From positions 1,763,501-1,827,500 of the forward strand of contig NZ_CP049869.1 of NCBI RefSeq assembly GCF_011300455.1: 64,000 nucleotides of DNA, written 5' to 3'. Source of the stretch: Sphingomonas piscis (GTDB lineage: Bacteria > Pseudomonadota > Alphaproteobacteria > Sphingomonadales > Sphingomonadaceae). How positions within the stretch are numbered: position 1 is the stretch's first letter; each line of letters starts with the position of its first letter. Made by a program: the position numbers and the translations under genes. Positions 57,508 through 64,000 of the stretch are shown here, one piece after another. The notes under the pieces are model-generated. The model saw only the letters and a list, made by a program, of their open reading frames with translations. It had not been told where the DNA came from and searched no databases.

Positions 57508-57541
57508 CGCCGTTGCAGGCGGTGGAGGCGTGTCGGCGCTG

Positions 57542-58351
57542 ATGGCGTTCGACCGCGCTCCTGGGCGCGCGCCCGTCGTCACCAGCGACGCGGAGCGTGA
57601 GACGGCGGGTCATCGCCTGATCAAGCGCATCTTCCCGGAGGCGCAGGTCTCCGGCTTCGCGCATATCGATCAGGAAGTCGCCTTCTTCACCCAGGTCGCG
57701 GCCTTGCTTCGGCCCGACGACGTGGTGCTCGACTTCGGTGCCGGCCGCGGCGCCTGGCTGGAGACGGAGCCGAGCCTCTACAAACGCTGGTTGCACAATT
57801 TCCGTGGCCGCTGCGCTCATGTCGACGGCTGCGACGTCGATCCGGTCGTGAAGGACAATCCGACGCTGGACGCCGCCGCCACCTTCGCGCCCGGCGAGGC
57901 ATTGCCCTATCCCGACAACCGCTTCGACCTCATCGTTTCGCGCTATGTGTTCGAACATCTGCCCGATCCCGAGTGGGCAGCGCGGGAGCTGCTGCGCGTG
58001 CTTCGTCCCGGCGGCTGGATCTGCGCGCTGACGCCCAACAAATGGGGTTATGTCGCGCTCGCCTCGCGATTGCTCCCGAACCGTCACCACGCCCGCGCCT
58101 TGTCGAGCGTCCAGCCCGGCCGGCAGGAGCGGGACGTCTTCCCGACCGTCTACCGGCTCAACCGCCCGGCGGACGTGCGCCGCCATTTCGGTCACGGCGC
58201 CGACGTCTTCCACTACAGCACGTCGGCGGTGCCCTCCTACCATTTCGGAAGCGCCCTGCTGTTCCGGTTGCTGCGCCTGGTCCACCGCCTGACCCCGCCG
58301 CCGTTCGACGTCGGCCTGCGTTTCTTCATCCGCAAGCGGGAGGCGATGTAA
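57542..58351 (+). CDS. Class I SAM-dependent methyltransferase inside the nrd operon
   Basis: A 269 aa methyltransferase: motif I VVLDFGAGRGAWL, motif II region HVDGCDVDPVV, motif IV FDLIVSRYVFEHLPDPEWAA and LRPGGWICALTP. The substrate is unknown; relatives act on small molecules, lipids or glycans. It sits between nrdA and nrdB on the same strand. GTG 57530 is an alternative start right after GGAGG. Its TAA overlaps the next ATG. Confidence 0.85.
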   Translation: MAFDRAPGRAPVVTSDAERETAGHRLIKRIFPEAQVSGFAHIDQEVAFFTQVAALLRPDDVVLDFGAGRGAWLETEPSLYKRWLHNFRGRCAHVDGCDVDPVVKDNPTLDAAATFAPGEALPYPDNRFDLIVSRYVFEHLPDPEWAARELLRVLRPGGWICALTPNKWGYVALASRLLPNRHHARALSSVQPGRQERDVFPTVYRLNRPADVRRHFGHGADVFHYSTSAVPSYHFGSALLFRLLRLVHRLTPPPFDVGLRFFIRKREAM

Positions 58352-58521
58352 TGCCTTTGAAGACCCTCACCAGCTTCGCCCGGAAACGCCTGCCCAAGCC
58401 GAAGACCAAGGCCGGCAAGGCGGGCATGATCGCGGGCGGCGTGGTCGGCGGCCTGCTCGCGCTCGACCTCATCGCGCTCGCCGCAACCGCGGTGATCGCC
58501 GCGACGATAGGCAGCCGATGA
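58351..58521 (+). CDS. 56-residue basic single-span membrane protein
   Basis: MPLKTLTSFARKRLPKPKTK is a strongly basic start, followed by one glycine- and alanine-rich helix (about 26-53). The start overlaps the methyltransferase stop (TAATG) and the end overlaps the next gene (ATGA). No function is known; its place in the nrd operon and tight coupling argue that it is real. Confidence 0.65.
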   Translation: MPLKTLTSFARKRLPKPKTKAGKAGMIAGGVVGGLLALDLIALAATAVIAATIGSR

Positions 58522-58712
58522 CCACCCCGGCGCTCCTCGAGCTGCTTGCCGGCATCGTGATCTTCGTGGCCGGCCTGTGGCTGTACCGCAAGCGGGGCCG
58601 CGAAGACGGCCGCCGCGGCAGCCAGACCGCCGTGCTTTTGTTCGCCGTCGCCGCGATCATGATCATCCACGCGACTGGGCTGCTCGACTATCGCCCGGGA
58701 GCGGCCGGATGA
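58518..58712 (+). CDS. 64-residue two-helix membrane protein
   Basis: Helices at about 8-23 and 38-55 with a basic loop RKRGREDGRRGSQ between them. It is coupled by ATGA on both sides. No family is recognised. It is the second of three consecutive tiny membrane proteins between nrdA and nrdB. Confidence 0.65.
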   Translation: MTTPALLELLAGIVIFVAGLWLYRKRGREDGRRGSQTAVLLFAVAAIMIIHATGLLDYRPGAAG

Positions 58713-58948
58713 CCGCCGCCACCACCTTCTTCCTGGTTGTGGGCGTCATCGCGCTGATCGCCGGCATCGCCCTCATGACGGTCGCGATCCGCGGCGGCGT
58801 CAACGATCGCCCGCGCAACCACATGATGCTGATCGCCGGCATGATGAGCGCCGCCTTCGGCCTCATCCTCGGCGGCTTCGCCATCGGCTACGCGACTACC
58901 GCGCCGCTCGACTTCAACACTTCCGAACCCGACATCCAAGGAGCCTGA
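58709..58948 (+). CDS. 79-residue two-helix membrane protein
   Basis: Helices at about 6-27 and 39-63; the loop holds AIRGGVNDRPRNH and the tail is acidic (FNTSEPDIQGA). It ends two bases before the nrdB start. The pattern resembles small uncharacterised membrane proteins; with its two neighbours it may form a complex, which is a guess. Confidence 0.65.
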   Translation: MTAATTFFLVVGVIALIAGIALMTVAIRGGVNDRPRNHMMLIAGMMSAAFGLILGGFAIGYATTAPLDFNTSEPDIQGA

Positions 58949-58950
58949 CG

Positions 58951-60018
58951 ATGCCCCTCCTCCAAGCCAATAAAGCCTACAAGCCGTTCGAATACCCCTG
59001 GGCGTTCGAATATTGGAAGCGTCAGCAGCAGATCCACTGGATGCCCGAGGAGGTGCCGCTGGGTGAGGATTGCCGCGACTGGGCGCAGAAGCTCACCGAC
59101 CATGAGCGCAACCTGCTGACGCAGATCTTCCGCTTCTTCACCCAGGCCGACGTCGAGGTGCAGGATTGCTACCACGACAAGTACGGCCGCGTGTTCAAGC
59201 CGACCGAGATCAAGATGATGCTGACCGCGTTCAGCAACATGGAGACGGTGCACATCGCCGCCTACAGCCACCTGCTCGACACGATCGGCATGCCCGAGAG
59301 CGAATACAGCATGTTCCTTCAGTATAAGGAGATGAAGGACAAGCACGACTATCTCTCGACCTTCGGCGTCGACACGGACGAGGACATCGCCAAGACGCTC
59401 GCCATGTTCGGCGGCTTCACCGAAGGGCTGCAATTGTTCGCCAGCTTCGCGATGCTGATGAACTTCCCGCGCTTCAACAAGATGAAGGGCATGGGCCAGA
59501 TCGTCAGCTGGTCGGTCCGCGACGAAAGCCTCCACTGCGAAGGCATCATCCGCCTGTTCCACGCCTTCGTGAAGGAACGCGACTGCCTGACCAAAGACGT
59601 CAAGGAAAGCATCATCGACACCTGCCAGAAGACGGTGCGGCTGGAGGACGCCTTCATCGACCTCGCCTTCGAACAGGGCCCCGTCGAAGGCATGACGCCC
59701 AAGTCGATCAAGAAGTACATCCGCTACATCGCCGACTGGCGCCTGGGCCAGCTCGGCTTCCAGCCGATCTACATGGTCGACGAGCACCCGCTGCCGTGGT
59801 TGGCGCCGCTGCTCAACGGTGTCGAGCACGCCAACTTCTTCGAAACCCGCGCGACGGAGTATTCGAAGGCGGCGACGCGTGGCGACTGGAATACGGTCTG
59901 GGATAATTTCGACCGGCGGCAGAAGGCCAAGGGGTCGGCGGCTAATGATGGGGAGGGTGGCGCTGCGCCGGCGGGTGAGGCGGATATGTTCGCTGCTGCT
60001 GGGGTTGCGGCGGAGTGA
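58951..60018 (+). CDS. nrdB: Class I ribonucleotide reductase small subunit
   Basis: Holds the diiron-tyrosyl radical cofactor. The 355 aa protein has the ferritin-like helices: QADVEVQDCYHDKYGRVF, AFSNMETVHIAAYSHLL (Glu, His ligands and the likely radical Tyr), GFTEGLQLFASFAMLMNFPR and SVRDESLHCEGIIRLFHAF (Glu, His). The C-terminal tail is alanine-rich and ends MFAAAGVAAE, suitable for docking on NrdA. Same operon as nrdA. After this gene base composition falls sharply. Confidence 0.95.
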   Translation: MPLLQANKAYKPFEYPWAFEYWKRQQQIHWMPEEVPLGEDCRDWAQKLTDHERNLLTQIFRFFTQADVEVQDCYHDKYGRVFKPTEIKMMLTAFSNMETVHIAAYSHLLDTIGMPESEYSMFLQYKEMKDKHDYLSTFGVDTDEDIAKTLAMFGGFTEGLQLFASFAMLMNFPRFNKMKGMGQIVSWSVRDESLHCEGIIRLFHAFVKERDCLTKDVKESIIDTCQKTVRLEDAFIDLAFEQGPVEGMTPKSIKKYIRYIADWRLGQLGFQPIYMVDEHPLPWLAPLLNGVEHANFFETRATEYSKAATRGDWNTVWDNFDRRQKAKGSAANDGEGGAAPAGEADMFAAAGVAAE

Positions 60019-60032
60019 GAGAAATAAGAGAT

Positions 60033-60260
60033 ATGACTGACGAAGAGTGGCACCTCTATCGTGCGCGCGAGTGGGCGGCGTCCAGGTACCGCGCAGAGGG
60101 CCATCATGTTTTCGCGAAGCAGGTTGAAAGTGGTCTTCGGGATGAATGTTCGCAGGTTAGGTTAGGAGTCTTCATTTTCGAGAATCCTCGGCCTCATGAC
60201 CCGGCATTCATTTCAGCGTGGAAGGAGATGGCGGACCTAACCGAAGCTGGAGCAGCCTGA
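60033..60260 (+). CDS. Small hypothetical protein at island edge
   Basis: A 75 aa charged protein (MTDEEWHLYRAREWAASRYR; FIFENPRPHDPAFI). I see no known domain. ATG 60033 follows AAGAGAT; GTG 60015 overlapping the nrdB stop would add six residues. It precedes the TIR island by seven bases and may belong either to that operon or to the nrd operon. Confidence 0.55.
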   Translation: MTDEEWHLYRAREWAASRYRAEGHHVFAKQVESGLRDECSQVRLGVFIFENPRPHDPAFISAWKEMADLTEAGAA

Positions 60261-60267
60261 TCTTACT

Positions 60268-60678
60268 ATGAGCGAGTTTCGCGAGAAGTGGCCTGAGATG
60301 CGCATGAAGCATCTCGAACTGGTGCAAAACGCGATTACTCGCATGGGTACCAACAGCGCGGGTCTCAAGGGATACTGCATGGGGATCGTGGCTGCTTTGA
60401 TTGCGCTCGCCGGTGCGATTGAGAAGCCACGGATCTTGTTTTTAGGCCTTCCCATAATCGTGGCGTTTGCGGTGCTTGATGCAAGCTACCTAGTCCTGGA
60501 GCGCGGTTTCAGGGATCAGTACAACGAGTTGCGGTTGAAGCCGCTCGAGTCCGAGCCGGACTTCCATATCGAGCCGAAAGAGTCCGCAACACTGGCGGAC
60601 GCACTACTGAGTTGGTCGGTTCTAGGGTTCTACGGCGCTGGAATCCTGATCGTGGTCGCTGTCGGAGTGTTCATTTGA
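60268..60678 (+). CDS. Small membrane protein of the TIR island
   Basis: A 136 aa protein. A polar N-terminal helix (MKHLELVQNAITRMGTNSAG) is followed by two close transmembrane segments (about 38-52 and 55-75, ILFLGLPIIVAFAVLDASYL), a polar linker and a third C-terminal one (about 113-136). No enzyme motif is present. Placed directly before two TIR-type genes it is the best candidate for the membrane-disrupting effector of a defence system, which is inference from context. Next gene starts after 14 bases. Confidence 0.7.
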   Translation: MSEFREKWPEMRMKHLELVQNAITRMGTNSAGLKGYCMGIVAALIALAGAIEKPRILFLGLPIIVAFAVLDASYLVLERGFRDQYNELRLKPLESEPDFHIEPKESATLADALLSWSVLGFYGAGILIVVAVGVFI

Positions 60679-60692
60679 CGGGAGTTCCGCGA

Positions 60693-61340
60693 ATGCACAG
60701 CAACTCACTTCTTCTTGGTTCCGCTATGAAGATCAAGCGTCGGCGCGTGTTCTTCTCATTTCACTTTCAACGAGACGGTTGGCGCGCAAATCAAATCCGG
60801 CAATCTTGGCGGTTCGGCAATGAAGCCACTCGCGCTGGCACGGGCTTTTTCGACGGAAGTTTGTGGGAGTCTGCTCAGAGGAAGGATGATGCATCTTTAA
60901 AGGCCCTAATAAACACAGGCTTGGAAAACACGTCAGTTACCTGCGTGTTGGCAGGCACTGAGACCTACGCGCGACGGTGGGTTAGGTTTGAGATCGCGAA
61001 AAGCGTTGCGCGTGGGAATGGCCTCTTGACCGTGTGGATCGACCAAAAGCGAGACCCAAACGGTTTGACCTGTGCAAGAGGGCCGGACCCCCTCGGCTAT
61101 ATGGGCGTGTATCTAGCGGAGCCGGGAAAAATCTATCTGGCGGAATACCATTCAGGACGTTGGCAGCGTTACTTGGACTACCGAATGCCGGTGCAGCTTC
61201 CTTCTTCTTGGAGGGCACCAACAAGCAGCAACGTAATCCCGCTTCACAATTACGCGCGGAACCACTGCTACGTGACAGAGGGAGGCTCCACCAGCTTCGC
61301 GATGTGGATCGAAGCTGCCGCTCAGTCAGTCGGTCGGTAG
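60693..61340 (+). CDS. ThsB/MTH538-like TIR protein
   Basis: A 215 aa protein of the TIR-like fold seen in MTH538 and Thoeris ThsB: RRVFFSFHFQRDGWRANQIR (strand A and first loop), TGFFDGSLWESAQRKDDASL, NTSVTCVLAGTETYARRWVR and FEIAKSVARGNGLLTVWID, with the likely catalytic Glu100 in FEIAKS. In Thoeris such proteins make an ADP-ribose-type signal from NAD on phage infection. The C-terminal part (about 120-215) is extra. ATG 60693 has GGGAG upstream; ATG 60726 (MKIKRRRVFF) is possible. Confidence 0.8.
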   Translation: MHSNSLLLGSAMKIKRRRVFFSFHFQRDGWRANQIRQSWRFGNEATRAGTGFFDGSLWESAQRKDDASLKALINTGLENTSVTCVLAGTETYARRWVRFEIAKSVARGNGLLTVWIDQKRDPNGLTCARGPDPLGYMGVYLAEPGKIYLAEYHSGRWQRYLDYRMPVQLPSSWRAPTSSNVIPLHNYARNHCYVTEGGSTSFAMWIEAAAQSVGR

Positions 61341-61341
61341 C

Positions 61342-61896
61342 ATGCTCTTCACCGAAGGAGAGCTTCGTGCCAAGGTTCAGTTTCGCGAGACTGTTACAGC
61401 GAAAAAAGCCGATCAAATATTGACGGAGTCGCGCGACTTAACTTCGTCCAACTTCGACGTCTTCCTGTCCCACTCCATTCTGGACAAGGAACTAATCGCA
61501 GGAGCAAAGCTCGCCTTAGAAGAACGTGGGCTTTCTGTGTATGTCGATTGGATCACTGATCCTCAGCTGGATCGCACCCGTGTGAGCACAGGAACTGCCA
61601 GCCACCTTCGGCGTCGGATGAGGCAGTGCCAGATGCTAGTTTATGTGCACTCAGAGAATGCCGCAGTTTCGAAGTGGTGTCCTTGGGAACTTGGTTATTT
61701 CGACGGGATGCGCCGTGGAAACGTCTTCATCATGCCAGTAGCATCGAACATCAAATATGGCTTCGAAGGCCAAGAGTATTTGGGGCTGTACCCTTATCTG
61801 GTTCGCACTAGCGACCGCGCTAACGTTCTGGTCATGGAGGCGAATGTTCCCGCTTTCATTGAGCAAGCAAAATCGGCGATACTCACCCGTAAGTAG
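61342..61896 (+). CDS. TIR-domain protein
   Basis: A 184 aa protein. A 35-residue helical start (ELRAKVQFRETVTAKKADQI) leads into a canonical TIR domain: SNFDVFLSHSILDKELIAGA (residues about 36-55), SVYVDWITDPQLDRTRVSTG, RMRQCQMLVYVHSENAAVSK and WCPWELGYFDGMRRGNVFIM with the conserved catalytic Glu116. It is probably an NAD+-cleaving enzyme. It starts one base after the previous gene, so the two TIR proteins are made together. Base composition is lower in GC than the flanking genes. Confidence 0.82.
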   Translation: MLFTEGELRAKVQFRETVTAKKADQILTESRDLTSSNFDVFLSHSILDKELIAGAKLALEERGLSVYVDWITDPQLDRTRVSTGTASHLRRRMRQCQMLVYVHSENAAVSKWCPWELGYFDGMRRGNVFIMPVASNIKYGFEGQEYLGLYPYLVRTSDRANVLVMEANVPAFIEQAKSAILTRK

Positions 61897-61903
61897 TAAA
61901 GCC

Positions 61904-62028
61904 GTTACGAAGTAAATCCGTGACGTCGAACGGGTTGGCCTGACGGCCACCCGCCGGCCGGGCTTTCGCATCTCTCGCACAGCTTCGGCGACGCTTCGCG
62001 TCGGCGGCGCTATGCTCGGTGCTTCAGC
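61904..62028. repeat. Intergenic repeat, copy A (GTRAA type)
   Basis: Begins with an imperfect hairpin (61904-61924, loop GTAAA). Bases 61911-61960 are identical to 62915-62964. Similarity continues, less exact, to CTCGGTGCTTCAGC at the end, where the TGA of the leftward membrane-protein gene is embedded. It closes the TIR island on the right. Confidence 0.75.
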
Positions 62029-62419
62029 CTTGCCGACGAGTCAGATCCCATCGTCTCAACATATGTCCGATTCCGCCGATCAACAGCAGGTTCAACGTTC
62101 CCAGGACAGGGTTGAAGCTCAGGTCAGGCATTTCCGGCGGCAAGAACGGCTTTGCGGTAGGGTCGAGAAAGACTATGGCGGTAGTGACGCCGGCAAACAG
62201 CGTAAAAGCAGCCACGATCATCAGCGTAAGCCCAAGATCGGCCCACCTTGCTCCAGGACTCGCCCAGGCGCCGAGAAGCAGGAAGGCGAGGGCAAACAAG
62301 CTCATGAACAGCATGACGCCAAGTGCAATGCCAAGCCCCGCCCCGGCGTCGATCCAGGCGATCATCGCCTCGCCGCTGAGCAACCAGCCTCCGAGGAAGA
62401 GGAGGATGATGCTGGTCAT
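62024..62419 (-). CDS. Four-helix membrane protein
   Basis: A 131 aa protein starting MTSIILLFLGGWLLSGEAMI, with helices at about 2-14, 20-45, 52-78 and 100-118. Its stop is within repeat copy A. No family is recognised. It lies 11 bases after the frameshifted membrane protein gene and is probably co-transcribed with it. Confidence 0.6.
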   Translation of the reverse strand: MTSIILLFLGGWLLSGEAMIAWIDAGAGLGIALGVMLFMSLFALAFLLLGAWASPGARWADLGLTLMIVAAFTLFAGVTTAIVFLDPTAKPFLPPEMPDLSFNPVLGTLNLLLIGGIGHMLRRWDLTRRQG

Positions 62420-62430
62420 CCGGCGCGCCG

Positions 62431-62831
62431 TCACGGCTGCTCCAACTCCATGGGCGCACCTTGCTGGAACCATGCCGACCCCGCAGGCCGGAACAGGAAG
62501 TAAGCAATCACCGCCAGGAACAATACCCCAAGCAAAAGCGTGGAGATGATCGGCACGGTGACGAGCCCGAACAGCAAGCCGAGCGCTCCCCCGCCACGTA
62601 CAGGTATCGTGACCAGTTCAAGCCCTTCAGGATCCCGAAGCCGCAAGCCAAGTTGATGATCGCGGACAGGACGCCGATTGCCTGATGGACGCCAAGTGAG
62701 AACGGACTCCGCTCTAGCATCCGCGCGACCACGGGATTGTTGAACATTGTCAACGTACTGAACACGCCAAGGATGGACGTGATAATCAGGAACCAACCGA
62801 TAATGGTCAGCGAAAGCGGCCGTTTGATCAT
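62431..62831 (-). pseudogene. Membrane protein gene with one frameshift
   Basis: The first part, MIKRPLSLTIIGWFLIITSI to NWSRYLYVAG, and the last part, GALGLLFGLVTVPIISTLLL to the stop, are in different frames. One added C in the C5 run at 62588-62592 joins them into a 133 aa protein with four helices. The two halves make one coherent hydrophobic profile, so sequencing error is likely. No function is recognised. Confidence 0.65.
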
Positions 62832-62907
62832 GAAAGCGTCTCCCCCGAGCGGGGCCAACCTATTCACTTTTCCGTTGTGGACAAGCTACGCTTTGAGGTG
62901 GGAAGTC

Positions 62908-63033
62908 GTCACGGAGTAAATCCGTGACGTCGAACGGGTTGGCCTGACGGCCACCCGCCGGCCGCGCTGAAGCATCTCTTCGCGCTGCTCGCGCGGCGCT
63001 TCGCGCCGGGCTCTCTGCGCTCGGTGCTTCAGC
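62908..63033. repeat. Intergenic repeat, copy B (GTRAA type)
   Basis: Starts with a perfect eight-base stem GTCACGGA/TCCGTGAC around loop GTAAA (62908-62928). The 50 bases 62915-62964 match copy A exactly. The end carries CTCGGTGCTTCAGC containing the TGA of the leftward nuclease gene, the same relation as in copy A. Confidence 0.8.
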
Positions 63034-63643
63034 TGCACCAGCTCCTTCTTCCTCCGCCATATTCCCGCGCCAGGCCTTCGGCGATCAGCGTCTCGCCCAC
63101 GTCCCGCCCGTCCACCGCAACATTGCGCAGCTTGCGGCCGTACACGTCCTCGTCGCGGTCGATGCTGGTCAGGGTAATGGCGCCCGAATTGACCAGCTGC
63201 TGCAACCGTCCCGCCGCCCGCTCGCCCAGCGCCAGCTCGCTGTCGCAGCCATAATCATGCGTCTCCGGCGCATCGATCCCGGCGATCCGGATTTTCTGCC
63301 CGTCCAGGAAGATGGTGTCGCCATCCACCACGCAATTCGTTCCGCCGCCCCATTTGCACGCGCCGAACGCCTGTCTTGAGCTTGTCGTGGGGTTCGTCCG
63401 CACCGAGGGCGAGTCCGAAACCGTCGGCACCGGCGCATTGCCCGAATTCGTCGGCACCAGCGCCTCAGCCGAAGCCGTCGGTACCGCCGTCCGCTCCGCC
63501 GTCGAGTCCTCGGTTGGCAGATAGTGCCACACGGAAAAGCCGACGAACGCCGACAGCAGGATCGTCAGCCGCCAAAAGGGAAGGTCGGCAGATTGGGGAC
63601 GGGGGCGCCGCCCACGCCGGCCGCCGTTGCTGACATGGTCCAT
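63029..63643 (-). CDS. Thermonuclease-like (SNase) protein
   Basis: A 204 aa protein: a basic start, one transmembrane anchor (about 22-40), a Ser/Thr/Pro/Ala-rich linker and a staphylococcal-nuclease domain (VVDGDTIFLDGQKIRIAGID with Arg and Asp ligands, APETHDYGCDSELALGERAA, DVYGRKLRNVAVDGRDVGET, LIAEGLAREYGG). It is a calcium-dependent nuclease exposed outside the membrane. The start is uncertain: ATG 63643 is used, GTG 63721 is possible. Confidence 0.8.
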   Translation of the reverse strand: MDHVSNGGRRGRRPRPQSADLPFWRLTILLSAFVGFSVWHYLPTEDSTAERTAVPTASAEALVPTNSGNAPVPTVSDSPSVRTNPTTSSRQAFGACKWGGGTNCVVDGDTIFLDGQKIRIAGIDAPETHDYGCDSELALGERAAGRLQQLVNSGAITLTSIDRDEDVYGRKLRNVAVDGRDVGETLIAEGLAREYGGGRRSWCS

Positions 63644-63812
63644 CCCATGCCAGCTTCGCCGCGTCCGCTGAGGGGCGCGAAGAGGGGCCGCCTCGCCGCC
63701 GGGATGCCAATGCTTGCTCACCGCCGCGGCATAGACGAGGCGCGGTTGCGAACTCGTTAGCTATCGGCTCCGGTTCGGATGCGACCCGCACTGCGTCTGC
63801 TAGCGCCAGTAA

Positions 63813-64000
63813 TCATGCCGCTCGCGCCCGTCGAAACCGGCCCGAAGCCAAGCAGCACTTCTTAAAACCTCTTCCCCGATCCGCATGGGCACGGATCGTT
63901 GCGGCCGAGCTTTTCGACCAGCTCCTTCTCTCTGCCGCGCACGAAGCGCAGCCCGCGCTTCACGCGCGTCTCGCTGGGGAAGCCCTTACGCCGCTTGGAC
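63813..64000 (-). pseudogene. 3' end of SEC-C metal-binding protein, frameshifted
   Basis: A partial gene entering from the right edge. The visible C-terminus reads [18 protein letters not shown], then a TAA at 63862. Removing one base of the A4 run (63864-63867) would continue KKCCLASGRF and stop at 63813, completing the Cys-x-Cys...Cys-Cys zinc site of SEC-C domains. The zinc-binding tail appears in SecA, YchJ and other proteins; the main part of this one lies outside the window. Confidence 0.65.

Noticed and set aside
61904..63033. Attachment sites or IS ends for the two 50-base identical repeats
   Set aside because: They flank two ordinary membrane-protein genes, not a transposase or integrase, and the same hairpin type appears at other intergenic sites.

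Overview
The window reads as chromosomal DNA of a high-GC alphaproteobacterium, most likely Sphingomonadales. This is inferred from gene content: a very large NAD-dependent glutamate dehydrogenase, a lone acetoacetyl-CoA reductase for PHB, a GTA-type holin/endolysin pair, the lgt-MidA-GNAT-pgeF string, an Mla operon whose permease carries an N-terminal STAS domain, and a class I ribonucleotide reductase. Genes are tightly packed with many ATGA/GTGA stop-start overlaps. I could run no database search, so family names rest on motifs and general knowledge.

Layout. 0-4.5 kb: L-arabinose/hemicellulose locus (GntR regulator, AraD1-type FAH protein, GH51 arabinofuranosidase, divergent secreted esterase). 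4.5-13.4 kb: cNMP-binding/thioredoxin-reductase-like fusion, small membrane and Dabb proteins, aminopeptidase P, cupin, tRNA-Thr(GGT), PhyH dioxygenase, threonine aldolase, EamA transporter, KTSC protein. 13.4-18.2 kb: tyrosine catabolism (hmgA-fahA), an SGNH-like protein, a GT61-like protein, tRNA-Thr(CGT). 18.3-29.5 kb: PAS-like protein, NAD-GDH, ATP-grasp, RHH regulator, phbB, hemH, Tat-type molybdopterin oxidoreductase. 29.5-34 kb: lgt, MidA, GNAT, pgeF, cystathionine gamma-synthase-like enzyme. 34-43 kb: a CDP-alcohol phosphotransferase/nucleotidyltransferase/HAD-phosphatase operon divergent from an Mla lipid transporter, then pepN. 43-55 kb: DUF2171, GTA-type lysis pair, M20 peptidase, second SGNH-like paralogue, HD-GYP protein, L,D-transpeptidase, uvrB, HNH, lipid kinase, periplasmic msrA. 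55.5-60 kb: nrdA and nrdB separated by a methyltransferase and three tiny membrane proteins. 60-62 kb: lower-GC island with a small membrane protein, a ThsB/MTH538-like TIR protein and a second TIR protein, a candidate anti-phage system and the most interesting object here. 62-64 kb: two repeat copies, membrane proteins, a nuclease and a partial SEC-C protein.

Data quality matters. Five genes and one partial gene are split by one-base indels, every one inside a homopolymer; six of the seven indels are a missing C or G. Restoring one base in each case joins the two halves of a recognisable protein, so long-read consensus error is more likely than real gene decay. A family of short intergenic hairpins with a GTRAA loop recurs at about 25.5, 34.1, 61.9 and 62.9 kb.
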